This document shows positions 25,085-36,110 of a DNA stretch of 64,000 bases, one piece after another. Under the pieces are notes generated by a model that worked only from the letters and a program-made list of their open reading frames with translations, did no database searches and was not told the origin of the DNA. Location: assembly GCA_038363925.1 (NCBI GenBank), contig JAQQWL010000013.1:496001-560000 (forward strand). The letters are read 5' to 3'. A program made the position numbers and the translations under genes. Positions within the stretch are counted from its first letter, which is position 1. Each line of letters opens with the position of its first letter. This stretch comes from Apiospora phragmitis. Lineage: Eukaryota; Ascomycota; Sordariomycetes; Amphisphaeriales; Apiosporaceae.

Positions 25085-26732
25085 ATGAGACTTTCCGGGA
25101 CCCGGGTAGCCGGCGCCGTTGCGGCGGCCGCCACTCCGCAAATGGGCAAACTCTGTCAACGTCGGCAGCTTTAGACAACACAACCACCACGAAGCAATTC
25201 ACACAAGCATGCCAAGCGTTTGCCCAGCAGGTTCAGATCCCGAAAAACACTTTTGTCTCGGCCGATTTCATCCCGGCGAACACTACGCTGCAATTTCCCA
25301 ATGTCGACCCTGCCCGCAGCACGCCCTCGCAACTAGTATCCGTGCCTCTGTGCCGGGTGCAGGCCAACATCACCACTTCGAGCACCTCCGGACTCCATTT
25401 TGAAGCATGGCTTCCCCAGAACTGGACCGGCCGATCCTTAGCACCGGCAACGGAGGCATTGGCGGCTGCGTCCAGTATGACGACGTCGAGTGGGCGGCCT
25501 CGCTAGGCTTTGCCGCCGTGGCCACGAACAACGGTCACGATGGCATGACCGCGGTTCCCTTCTTCCAGAGGCCCGAGGTCGTCACAGACTTCTCCTTCCG
25601 CGCCGTGGAGACCGGCGTCGTGGTCGGCAAGGACGTGTCCAAGGCCTTCTACGGCAAGCCTCACACCAAGAGCTACTACCTGGGGTGCTCCACCGGCGGC
25701 CGGCAGGGCATGAAGATGGTGTAGGACTTCCCCGACATGTTCGACGGCGTCGCCGCCGGCGCCCCAGCCATAAACTTCAACAACCTCAACACTTGGAGTG
25801 CACACTTCCTGCCGGTGACGGGCTCAAACACGAGCGACACCTTTATGAGCGAGGACTTATGGAACGTCGTGCACAAGGACATGCTGAGCCAGTGCGATGC
25901 GCTCGACGGCCTGGCCGACGGCATCCTCGAGGCGCCCGACCTGTGCCGCTACAAGGCCGACGGGCTCCTGTGCGGCAACGGATCCGCGCCGGCTGACGCC
26001 TGCCTAACATCGAAGCAAGTCAACACGGTCAACACCATCTTCAGCGACATGCGGGCGCCCAACGGCATCGTGCTGTACCCGCGGATGCAGCCGGGCAGCG
26101 AAGCGCCGGGGGGCTTCGACTCGTACTACAACGGGCAGCCGAGCGACAAGTCGGACTGGATCAAGTACGTGGTGCTGGCGGACCCGAGCTTCGACATGGC
26201 CCAGTTCACGCCGGACCTGTGGGCACTGTCCGATACGCTGAACCCGGCCGACATCGCGACCACCAAGGCAGACATCTCGGCGTTCCGCGACCGCGGCGGC
26301 AAGCTGCTGCACTACCACGGCATCATGGACGGCGTCATCAGCAGCGACAACTCGCCGCGCTACTACGAGCGCGTGCGCGCCGCGCTCGGGCAGGCGCCCG
26401 CCGAGCTCGACGCCTTCTACCGCTTCTTCCGCGTCTCGGGCATGGGCCACTGCCGCGGCGGGCCCGGCGCCCACTACATCGGCAACCAGCGCCGGCAGCT
26501 CGCGTTCCCGGACCGGCCGGACCAGAGCGTGCTCATGGACATGGTGCACTGGGTCGAGCAGGGCGTGGCGCCCGAGTTCATCACCGGCACCGCCTTTGTC
26601 GACGACGCCCAGGGCGGCGAGGTCGCCTTTACGCGGCGGCACTGCAGGTGGCCTACCATGAACAAGTTTATGGGCGGCGACTCGAACAGTGCCGATTCGT
26701 GGTCCTGTGTATCTTATAACGCCACTACATAG
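25085..26732 (+). pseudogene. Tannase/feruloyl esterase family, broken
   Basis: Family members are secreted serine esterases that hydrolyse gallic or ferulic acid esters of plant material. The tannase CS-D-HC signature is present: GCSTGGRQG with the nucleophile Ser, and GMGHCRGG with the catalytic His beside its Cys partner. Three lesions are visible: one base lost near 25147 (after MGKLC), one lost near 25432 (between the WTGR and LSTGNGG blocks), and an in-frame TAG at 25722-25724 just after the nucleophile block, where relatives usually have Gln or another residue before DFPDMFDG. The two indels could be sequence errors; the TAG is a substitution and fits CAG to TAG (CpA to TpA), the RIP-type change. 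The signal peptide is weak (few hydrophobic residues before ATPQMGKLC). Corrected length would be 549 codons. The copy lies 1.4 kb from the RIPed island. Confidence 0.85.
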
Positions 26733-27031
26733 GCAGAAGAACTGATAAATCAGGGATTAGTACTGGTGCTTTAGGGAGGGGGCTTTATAATTCGAAATGG
26801 ATAGTCTAAAGGGGCCACTTGCTACTAATTTTGCTCTCTGTAAGAGAAATATCGTATATTTATAATTAATCCCTATACATGTAGCATTGAAATGTAGCAT
26901 TGAACCGAAATAACCAAAAATACAAAAGTAGAATAGCAACAGCGCCCCCTACGTAATGAAAAGATGATTTGTTGTGTCTTTTCGTCCGCAGGGTATGAGC
27001 TCTTCTATGTCAGAAATCACTATTTTCCGGT

Positions 27032-28080
27032 CTAGCCCCCATTAAAGAAGCTCATTTTGCCTGCTGCTTTGCCCTGTACCCTTTTCGCGGCTTTTCTGAG
27101 GCTTTTATTGCCCAATGGTGCCACAAGAGGGGATTGTCTGTCTGGCGGGTATGGACTGCCCAGGTATACCGAGCTCTCGACCATGAGCTGCTCTGTATCG
27201 TAGTGGCCCCCTGCTGAGTTTCCGGCTTTCATCAGTGCAGGGGCTACCATTAGGGTTACGCGAGTTGCGCCCTGCTCAAAGTTGTTGTTCGCTGGTTTCA
27301 TCGCAAAATCGTTAAACTCCAACTCGTAGCGGCGATCTCCTGGGTATTCGCAAAACCAAGACGCTCTTTGCTGGGTCAGATCCGAGTCGAGTTGGATGGC
27401 TTCCAGGACGAGGTTGAGAAGCTGCTGGCCTAGTCTGGGGTCCCAAGTTTTGAGCAGAAGCTTGATATCTGCCTGGATACGAGCCACGAGGGTGCGTGCG
27501 TTTGCTTTGACGTAGTCCAGGTTTGCGTAAGACGAAAGGAGAGCCGCAGATTGACTCCTCCAGGGATGAAAATGTGCATCTCCGTACGGACGACTACCAG
27601 CAACACCCCTATCTACTCCTGATTCAGCTTCCAGGTAGCAAGAATGCTTGGCAATCGGGCCAACTTACTCAAATCATGGCATTTTTCGCGCAGTTCCCCA
27701 GCTCAATATTTTCGGCTAGGGCGGGTACGCGATGCAAACACGTATGTTGCGAGGTAATCCCAGATAACTGCTTGAACCAAGTCTCTGCGGCCTTCTTTGA
27801 AATGAAGGAACATGTTGGGTTGCGGCGCGATCCTTCGTAGGAAACCAGTCGTATACTTGCCGGGGGAATATGATGGCGGCGGCTCAACCACATTGTTGCT
27901 CACAATTTGGCCCGACCCCCAGATGAGTTTTCGCCATCTGCTGATGATCGCACTATCTGGCAAATGTCCAATGCCGGGTATTGCCTGGTTGCGGACCGGG
28001 GCAGCCTGCGCCTGGACCTTGCGTTGCAGCCATTCAATCGTTTGGTCCTGTTCGAGCATTGTTTCCTTGTAGGATGTCAT
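27032..28080 (-). pseudogene. Unrecognised coiled-coil fungal protein, interrupted by an in-frame TGA at the island edge
   Basis: Exons 27669-28080 and 27032-27618 with a 50-bp intron (27619-27668, GTAAGT donor, GAATCAG acceptor) give exactly 333 codons including one internal TGA at 27703-27705. At that place RKY-stop-AGELREK reads as if a Trp codon (TGG) had become TGA. The N-terminal part is a predicted coiled coil (ETMLEQDQTIEWLQRKVQ) and the frame stays open upstream of the first Met, so the real start may lie further 5', towards or beyond the repeat boundary at about 28,140. The rest contains LPDSAIISRWRKLIWG and PWRSQSAALL, which resemble uncharacterised fungal proteins found in variable gene regions. 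No function can be assigned. It could be a live gene with one base error, or a gene truncated and damaged at the edge of the RIPed island. Confidence 0.55.
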
Positions 28081-28112
28081 CAGCTGCTCTATAACGGTGG
28101 AGACCCACTTTC

Positions 28113-28134
28113 GGCCCCCCCCTGCTTCGGGGCC
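28113..28134. repeat. GC-rich hairpin at island boundary
   Basis: GGCCCC at 28113-28118 and GGGGCC at 28129-28134 form an inverted repeat within an 8-C run. Immediately to the right, GC content collapses. It marks the left edge of the repeat island. Confidence 0.5.
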
Positions 28135-28142
28135 CCCTGTTA

Positions 28143-28299
28143 ACTAGCCACCGGATTTTTCACCCCTTTAAACTTTTGTAATTTATCTATTATTTTATTA
28201 TTGTTTTCCTTTAAATCTTTATTATAAAGTACTAGTTATTTAATATAAAGTAGTATTTTTAAAAAAAAGCTTTAAATTATATTATAAATAATAACGTAT
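28143..28299. other. Unassigned AT-rich flank left of first LTR
   Basis: About 157 bp between the gene-side boundary and the first LTR. It matches none of the repeat blocks I could align by eye and may be a remnant of another element. Confidence 0.4.
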
Positions 28300-28935
28300 T
28301 ATAACGAACACTATTTAAGTTTTAAAAGAAACCTAGTAAAACATACTAGGGTTTATATTAATAATACGAGAGAATATTTAAATATGCGATAAAAATCGCT
28401 TTTATTAATATAATAAATAATAGCTTATAAAAATAAAAGTAATTAAGATACGTAGGTTTAAAAGTATTTATAATAGTTTTATTAAAATTATTTATTTTAT
28501 TAATAAATTAAGATTAATACTTAAATTAATTATTAAATAAAGAATATTTATATAAAATATATAAAGAACGTTCGTCGTTATATATTTAATCTCTTCTCTT
28601 ATTAATTTATTAAATCACTTAGTTTACCCTCGTATTTTAATAATTCGAATAATTCCCTTATTAATTAAATTACCGACTCACTTCGCCGTTCCCGGTGATC
28701 CCCGTGATCTATTACGTAACGTTATTTTTATTACTTCTTTAAGCTATATTTAACTTATTATTATTTAAAATATTATCGTCGTGATCGCCGTACGTTTTTA
28801 TAATATTAATATATTTATATTAATATAACTAGCGGCGCGATCGGTAGCCGTGATATCGTACCTTAGGCGGGGTATTATAAATCCGGCCCGGTAATTTTAT
28901 AAGTTTTAATTATATAATTAAATTAAATCGTAATA
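28300..28935 (-). repeat. LTR L1 (3' LTR of element X)
   Basis: 636 bp. Begins TATAACGAACACTATTTAAG and ends TCGTAATA. Pairs with L4 by shared internal variants. Contains a 23-24-bp stretch (about 28549-28572) also in L2 but absent from L3 and L4. Confidence 0.85.
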
Positions 28936-31803
28936 TTATTTTCCCTCTTTTAATTATTTTATCCTCGAAGCGCTAAGTTTTTTAAATATTTTTACCCGCT
29001 TATCGTATTAATTCTTAATAAGTTCCTTCTTTTTTTTCGTTATATTTTTATTATAATATTTATTTATTATATTAAATCGAGTTAAAAAATCTATTTTTCG
29101 TATAAAATTTAAAAAAATCGAATAACGTTATAATTTAATTATTTTTTTTAACGAGTTTAATTTCGAAGTTATACCGTATTTTTTTATTTAAAAAAAAAGT
29201 AAAAATATATTATATTAAATAATATTTCTCGCTATAAAAAGTACGTTCGTTATAGTCGGTCCTGTAATAATTCCGGTTTATTAGTTTTTATAATATTTCG
29301 GGTTATTAATAAGTCCCGTCGTCTACGCTTTAAAGAGTAGGCGGCTAGCGACTTTTTACGCGAGGCGAGCGCGGCTTTAAAAAAGGTTTATTGAGAGGCT
29401 TAAAGGGCTTTTTAACGCTTAGAGCGGATTCGGTAATAGCGGAATTCTTTAATAACGCGTAACGTAGAAATGGCTAGGCGTGGTTTCTATTTTTTAAACA
29501 AATTAGAGGTAGCCGAGTATATTAAATTCGAGGCGGTTATCGAGGCGTAGTTTTTTAAAGCGTTTAAAATAATAGATTAAAACGTAATAAATTTTAACCT
29601 CGTTCTGTTTTAAACGCCCGTAATTCTTTCGTAGCGTTCGCTAAATATTTTTTAAACTTTTAAGTATTATTTTTTAACGGGTAGTTTTTTTATTAAATAA
29701 AGTATTAAAAACTTTATCCTCTCTTTTTTTTATTAATAATTTTATTAATTTTATACTCGTATTAATTTATTTTAACTTTTAATTATATATCGATTAAAAT
29801 TCTTTCGACCGCTAGTTTAAGTAATAAAATATAGAATATAAAGTATATTTATATTATTTTAAGTAATAATAATTAGTAATTAGTTTTTAAAATAATTTCT
29901 ACGATTTTAAATAGTTTTATTTTTTTAAAGTCTAATTTATTATTTAATTATTTTATTTTAATATTTTATTATAAGAGGTAAACTTTTTTTCCTTTTTTAA
30001 AAATTAATCCTTTTAATTTTATTTAATCGGCGTATTTTTTTATTTATTATTAAAAAAAAGTAAGGTTTTATTATAATATAATTTAGAGTTCTTTTAATTT
30101 TTCGATTTATATAATCGCGATTAATACTAACTCTTTTTTTAGGGGTTTTTTAATAATTTCCGGATTATATTTATAATTCGTTTAAAATAGTAAGATACGC
30201 GTAATTTTATTATTTATATTATTATAAACGAATTAAGTTATAAGTAATAATTATACTTAATTATTTTATTTATAATTAACGTAATAACGTAAATATTATT
30301 TTAAAGTTTAATTTATCCGTTTAATTTATTTATTCGTTTAAGGGTAATAAACCGTAGATAATTTATATTTAATTTTAAATTATATTATAAATAATTTCTA
30401 AAATTTAATAATAAATAGTTTATTTTTATTAGAAATAATTATTTCGGGTAGCCTGTACTAGTTAATAATTATTCGAAGGAATATATATATTAAATTATTA
30501 ATATTATTAAATTTTTTATACGGTAAGAAATAAGTATATTTTATAAGTTTATTCGTAATTATTAAGATATTATTATAATTAATTTTAATTAGGAGTTTTT
30601 TTAATAAAGGTAGTTTAATAATAAAATTAAGTATAATATTTTTTTACGCTTTATTTAATAATAAGATTAGCTATAATTCCCCGTATAGTCGGTATTAAGT
30701 AGCTTTAATTTTATTATAGAAATTATATTTATTACTTACTTTAATTACGATTAATTTAAAGTTTTTATAATCGAATTATTTAATAATTTCTTTTTAAATT
30801 TTAAATACTTTTTAATATTTATATATAAAGTGCTTATAAAATTCTTAAATAAAGTTTTCGCGGTACCGCTTAAGGATATAGATCTTGTTTTAGTAGAAGG
30901 TAAGACTGTCGCGGTCCTCGAGGCGATTTTTAAAATAGTTTACGAGGTTAGGGGTTTAATTAAATTATAGGAGCTTAATAACTTAATCGTTATTATATTA
31001 AATATAGCTCGTAACGTTTAGTTATTTTAATAATATAAGGTTATTATTTTAGTTATAAGTAAGGATACTTTGCGTTTCGAACAGGATTTCTTCTTAGTAA
31101 TCCGGTTATCGGCTTAATATATCGACGCGACCGTTCTCGTTACTTTTCCGATAGATAATAATAAAATTAAATCCCGATAAGAATTTAAACTATTATATTT
31201 ATTATTTACTTAATTCTTTAATAATAATAAACGTTATAAGGTTTTTATAATCGGTATAAACTTTAATTAGTTTTATTATTTTACTAAAATAATATCTTTA
31301 TTTTTTATAAGTTTTAATAATAGTTATTAATTTTTTATTATAAATTTAATAATTAAGCTCTAATTTATTAAGCTTTTTTAAAAAGAATATAACCGGGTGT
31401 AATTTTTCGTTATTATTTTATTAATTAAGTTATTTTTTAATCGCGTAATTCGATACGTCGGTTTCGATTTTAAAAGGTTTAAACGGGTTTATTATATAAA
31501 ATATTAATTTATTAAGGATTTATTTTTTAATATTATAAAAAGCTTTATCTTTTTTTCTCTATTTATTAAAATAATTCGTCCTTTTTTATTAAGTTCGTTA
31601 AAAGTATTATTATTTTATTAAATCCGGGACGAAAATTTAATAATAATTAGCTAGTTTTAAGAAAAATCTGATTTTTATAGCGTTTATAAGCGTAAATTAT
31701 TCTTTAATTATTAAAATTTTTAAAGGTTTTATTTAAATTTTACCTAAAGATATTACGTATTTTATAAAAGTAACGGATTGTTAGTAGAATTCGTTTTTTT
31801 TAA
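28936..31803 (-). pseudogene. pol 3' half of element X (RIPed relic)
   Basis: Minus-strand relic of RNase H, integrase and probably a chromodomain. The integrase C-terminal GDK-V-x-L-x-RRN-like block lies near 29940-29990. The segment aligns with 32492-35370 of the inner element but differs at about 29320-29590. It stops where element Y is inserted. Many stops; nothing functional. Confidence 0.75.
29320..29590 (+). pseudogene. Antisense coiled-coil ORF relic in element X
   Basis: On the strand opposite to pol, between the integrase end and the 3' LTR. With RIP-type stops read through, a charged, heptad-like pattern appears (Ala/Leu/Lys/Arg-rich, for example RNVEMARRGFYFLNKLE). From memory, some fungal gypsy elements carry an extra coiled-coil ORF at this place and orientation. 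The sequence differs from the equivalent region of element Y. Confidence 0.4.
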
Positions 31804-31808
31804 GTTAA
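31804..31808. repeat. Target-site duplication, left copy (GTTAA)
   Basis: GTTAA directly before the inner element's first LTR. The same five bases follow its second LTR at 39541-39545. The uninterrupted site in the inner element's own body reads GATTAA at this place, consistent with one RIP or copy difference. Confidence 0.85.
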
Positions 31809-32491
31809 TATAACGAACGCTATCTAGGTTCTAAAAAAAACCTAGTAAGACGTATTAGGGTTTATATTAATAATACGAGAAAGTATCTAAATATATAATA
31901 AAAATCGCTTTTATTAATATAATAAGTAATAACTTATAAAAACGAAAGTAATTAAAATATATAAGTTTAAAAGTATTTATAATAGTTTTATTAAAGTTAT
32001 TTATTTTATTAATAAATTAAAATTAATATTTAAATTAATTATTAAAATAAAAAGTATTTATATAAAATATATAGGGAACGTTTATTATTATATATTTAAT
32101 CTCCTCCTTATTAATTCGTTAGATCGTCCGCTAGCTTACGGTAATCCCGTTATTGGCTTACGGCGATCTATCCTTTGGATCACGGTGATCCATTTTAATG
32201 GCTTACTTGGGGGCGTCGTGATCCGTTGCTCTTAGCTTATTTATTAAAGCGGTGATCTAATCGTTCCTCGTTCCGCGGTTCCTTCCTAGCTGTTTTTCCG
32301 GGTCGGGTCTATCCTTTCGCTATTTAAAATATTTTCGTAATTATATTTATATATTTTTATAATATAGGGGAGTTTATATTAATATAATTAATAGTACAGT
32401 CGGTAGTTATAATATCGTAGCCTAGTTAGGGTATAGTAGTTCCGTTCTAATAAATAGGGTCTTAGCCGTATAGTTAAATCGAGTTATAATA
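31809..32491 (-). repeat. LTR L2 (3' LTR of element Y)
   Basis: 683 bp. Begins TATAACGAACGCTATCTAGG, ends GAGTTATAATA. Carries the variant GGATCACGGTGATCCATTTT shared with L3, and the 23-24-bp segment shared with L1. Confidence 0.85.
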
Positions 32492-32512
32492 TTATCCTCT
32501 TTTTTTAACCGC
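32492..32512 (-). other. Polypurine tract of element Y
   Basis: On the minus strand GGTTAAAAAAAGAGGATAA abuts the 3' LTR. Such a tract primes plus-strand DNA synthesis in LTR elements. Its place fixes the element's orientation as minus. A similar tract borders L1. Confidence 0.65.
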
Positions 32513-32719
32513 TTTATCTTTAAAGTATTAATTTTATAAATATTTTAATTATTCGTATTATTAAGTTATAATAGGTTTTTTTTTTTTTTTTTTTATTATA
32601 ATATCTATTTATTATAATTAATCGTATTAAAAAATCTCGGTTAAAAAAACTTTCGCGCATTTAGCTTTTATTATTAATATAGAATTTACGGGTGACCTAA
32701 TTAGTATACCCTGTACTTA

Positions 32720-33110
32720 TTATTTTCGCCAGAACTTAGCTTGTCGTATAAACGAGAAGTCGTTTTACTATTCGGAGTATATTCGGGTTAGTTATTTTTA
32801 TAATAATATTTTTATTACGTCGGCCTTAACGAAATTAATTATTTAATAAAAGAAACTAGAAGCGGAAAAATCAGACGTAAAAAAGATTTTATTCTTTTTA
32901 TAAATATAATTATTTACCGCCTTAAATTATTTAACCCGCCTTTATTATATAAAAAAGGTCGTAATAAAAAAGCGTTCGGAAGCGTTTCATTAAAGAATAT
33001 AGGAACTAAATAAAGAAGATAATATTTCTTTTTCGATTATTAATTAAAAAAACTTTATTTTTAATAACTTATATTTTTTTAAATATTTTTAAGAACGTTA
33101 ACTGGTCGTT
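32720..33110 (+). pseudogene. Antisense coiled-coil ORF relic in element Y
   Basis: Opposite strand to pol, beside the 3' LTR. Reading through a few RIP-type stops gives a Cys-containing N-terminal part (ACRINEKSFYYSEYIR) and then a Lys/Glu-rich helical part (KKLEAEKSDVKKILFFL). Same position and strand as the relic in X, but a different sequence. Confidence 0.4.
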
Positions 33111-33189
33111 TTTTAATTTAATAGTTTTTTTCGAGCTTAAGCCGTTAGTCCTCGTAAGGGAAGCTTTTTTTTAAACTTCTAAAGTTTTT

Positions 33190-35370
33190 CCGCAGCGTTC
33201 GCTAAGTATTTCTTAAGCTTTTAAGTATTATTTTTTAATAAGTAGCTTTTTTATTAAATAAAGTATTAAAAGTTTCGTCCTTTTTTTTTTTAATTAATAA
33301 TTTCGTCGATTTCGTATTTATATTAATCTATTTTAACTTTTAATTATATATTAACTAAGGTTTTTTTAACCGCTAATTTAAGTAATAAAATATGAAATAT
33401 AAGGTGTATCCGTATTGTTTTAAGTAGCAATAATTAGTAATTAGTTTTTAAAATAGCTTTTATAATTTTAAATGGTCCTATTTTTTTAAAGTCTAATTTA
33501 TCGCTTAGTTATTTTATTTTAACATTTCGTCGTAAGAAGTAAACTTTTTCTTCCTTTTTAAAAATTAATCCCTTTAACCTTATTTAATCGGCGTATCCTT
33601 TTATTCGTTATTAGAGGAAGGTGAGGTTTTATTATAATATAATTTAAAGTTCTTTTAATTTTTTGATTTATATGGTTATAATTAGTACTAGCTCTCCTTT
33701 TAAAGGTTTTCTAATGATTTCTAGGTCGTACCCGTAGTTCGTTCAAAATAGTAAGATACGCATAGCTTCGTTATTTACGCTATTATAAGCGAATTAAGTT
33801 ATAAGTAATAGTTACATTTAATTATTTTATTTATAATTAATTTAATAGCGTAGATATTATTTTAAGGTTTAGTTTATCCGCTCGATTTATTTATTCGTTT
33901 AAGGGTAGTAGGTTATAAATAATTTATACTTAATTTTAAGTTATGTTATAAACGATTTTTAAAATTTAACGGTAAATAGTTTATCTTTATTAGAAATAAT
34001 TATTTCGGGTAGCCCGTGCTAATTAATAATTATTTAGAAGAACGTATATATTAAGTCGTTAATATCGCTAAATTCTTTATATAATAAGAAGTAGGTATAT
34101 TTTGTAAATTTATTTATAATTATTAAAATATTATTATAATTAATCTTAATTAAAAGTTTTTTTAATAAGGGTAGCTTAATAACGAAATTAAATATAATAG
34201 TTTTCTATATTTTATTTAGCGGTAGGATCGGTTATAGCTCTCCGTACAGCCGGTGTTAAGTAGCTTTTATTTTATTATAGAGGTTATATTTACTAATTAT
34301 TTTAGCCACGATTAGTTTAAGGTTTTTATAATCGAATTATTTAATAATCCTTTTTTAAGTTTTAAATATTCTTTAATATCTATATATAAAGTGCTCGTAA
34401 AAGTTTTAAATAAAATCTTCGCGGTATTACTTAAGGATATAGATTTTATTTCGGTAAAAGGCGAGGCCGTCGCGGTCTTCGAAGTGATCCTTAAAGTAAT
34501 TCGCAGGGGTCGGGGGTTTAATTAAATTATTAGAACTTAGTAACCTAATTGTTATTATATTAAATATAATTTATAACGTTTAATTATTTTAATAATATAA
34601 GGTTACCGTTTTAGTTATAAATAAAGATAGTTTACGTTTCGGACGGGACTTTTTTTTAATAGTCCGGTTATCGGTTTAATATATTAGCGCGACCATTCTC
34701 GTTATTTTTCTAATAAATAATAATAAGGTTAAATTTTAATAAAAATTTAAATTATTATATTTATTATTTATTTAATTTTTTAATAATAATAAACGTTATA
34801 AGGTTTTTATAATCGGTATAAACTTTAACCGGCTTTATTATTTTATTAAAATAATATCTCTATTCTTTATAAGCTTTAATAATAGCTATTAATTCTTTAT
34901 TATAAATTTAATAATTAAGCTCTAGTTCGTTACGTTTTTTCGAAAAGAATATAACCGGGTGTGATTTCCCGTTATTATCTCGTTAACTAAATTATTTTTT
35001 AATTATATAGTTCGATACGTCGGTTTTAATTTTAAAAAGTTTAAACGGGTTTATTACGCGAAGTACTAATTCGTTAAAGATTCGTTCTTTAATATTATAA
35101 AAAGCTTTATCTTTTTTTTTCTATTTATTAAAATAATTCGTCCTTTTTTATCAGGTTTATTAGAAGTATCGTTATCCTATTAAATCCGGGGACGAAAATC
35201 CGGTAATAGTTAATTAATTTTAAGAAGGATCTAATTTCCGTAGCGTTTATAGGCGTAAACTATTCTTTAATTATTAAAGTTTTTAAAGGTTTTATTCGGA
35301 TTTCGCCCGAGGATATTATATATTTTACGAAAGTGACGGATCGTTAATAAAATTCGCTCTTTTTTAGATT
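33190..35370 (-). pseudogene. RNase H, integrase and chromodomain relic of element Y
   Basis: Minus-strand reading recovers the RT-RNase H connection near 35190-35240 (IRSFLKLINYYRIF), the integrase C-terminal block near 33400-33560 (VYLLRRN, then KIGPFKI and IRIHLIFH), and near 33190-33300 a chromodomain-like NT-x-K-x-x-KYLANA ending. Each matches a well-known Ty3/gypsy block with CpA/TpG-type substitutions and stops. Confidence 0.8.
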
Positions 35371-36110
35371 AATTAATAGGTTAGCGTTTTATAACTTTTA
35401 AAATATTAACTTTACATGTTTTCGGTATTATTCGTTATTTTTAAAGTAGATAAAAACATTATCGAAATATATTACAACAAACTTATCGAGGTATTTTTAT
35501 AAAATATAGTTAATTATAAATTAAAAATTAATTAATATATTAATTAAATTAAAAAATATAGTTTAATATTTAAAATAACCGTACTTAATTTAGAACGCGA
35601 TTTTTTATTCCTCTCCTTTTTTAATTCAAATTAAGTTATATATATTAAGGAGGTCGAGTACCGTAAAGATCTTAATATATAATAGTTTGTTCCGTAAATC
35701 GCCGATTAAAAGGAAAAGGTATCGGTTTTTAATAATAATTTCGTTAAGCTTCTAATAATCAATATATATATATTATTTAGGTTTCCTATCCTTGCTTTTT
35801 TTTTAGAACGAAAAGGATAAGGAAGCCTGCTAATAATATGGATAATTGGATAACTCTTTTTTAAGGTTTTCTATAATATACTTTTTTAAGGTTTACTCGT
35901 ACTCCTAGTTAAGTTTATATATAGGTATAAATAGGGGTTCCTTCTTATTTTTAAAAAATATTTTATAATTTTATTATATATAAAACGGTAAACTTATTTC
36001 TAATTTTTATTAAAAAGTGTTTCGAATTATCGTAACGTTCGGCTTAAACTCTTTAATAATAATATATACTTTAAAGATTTTAAATTTATTAAAAGGTCGC
36101 TTTTTAAACC
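35371..36110 (-). pseudogene. Reverse transcriptase relic of element Y
   Basis: The catalytic block FVVIYFDNVFIYFKN is readable on the minus strand at about 35428-35495. It is the Ty3/gypsy YLDD box in which one Asp has become Asn, a G-to-A (RIP-type) change that would itself inactivate the enzyme. The preceding KYGYFKY block is near 35570-35610. Stops interrupt every frame. Confidence 0.85.

Noticed and set aside
25676..26642. Minus-strand open frames across the tannase relic
   Set aside because: Antisense shadows of a GC-rich gene; Ala/Val/Arg-rich without motifs.
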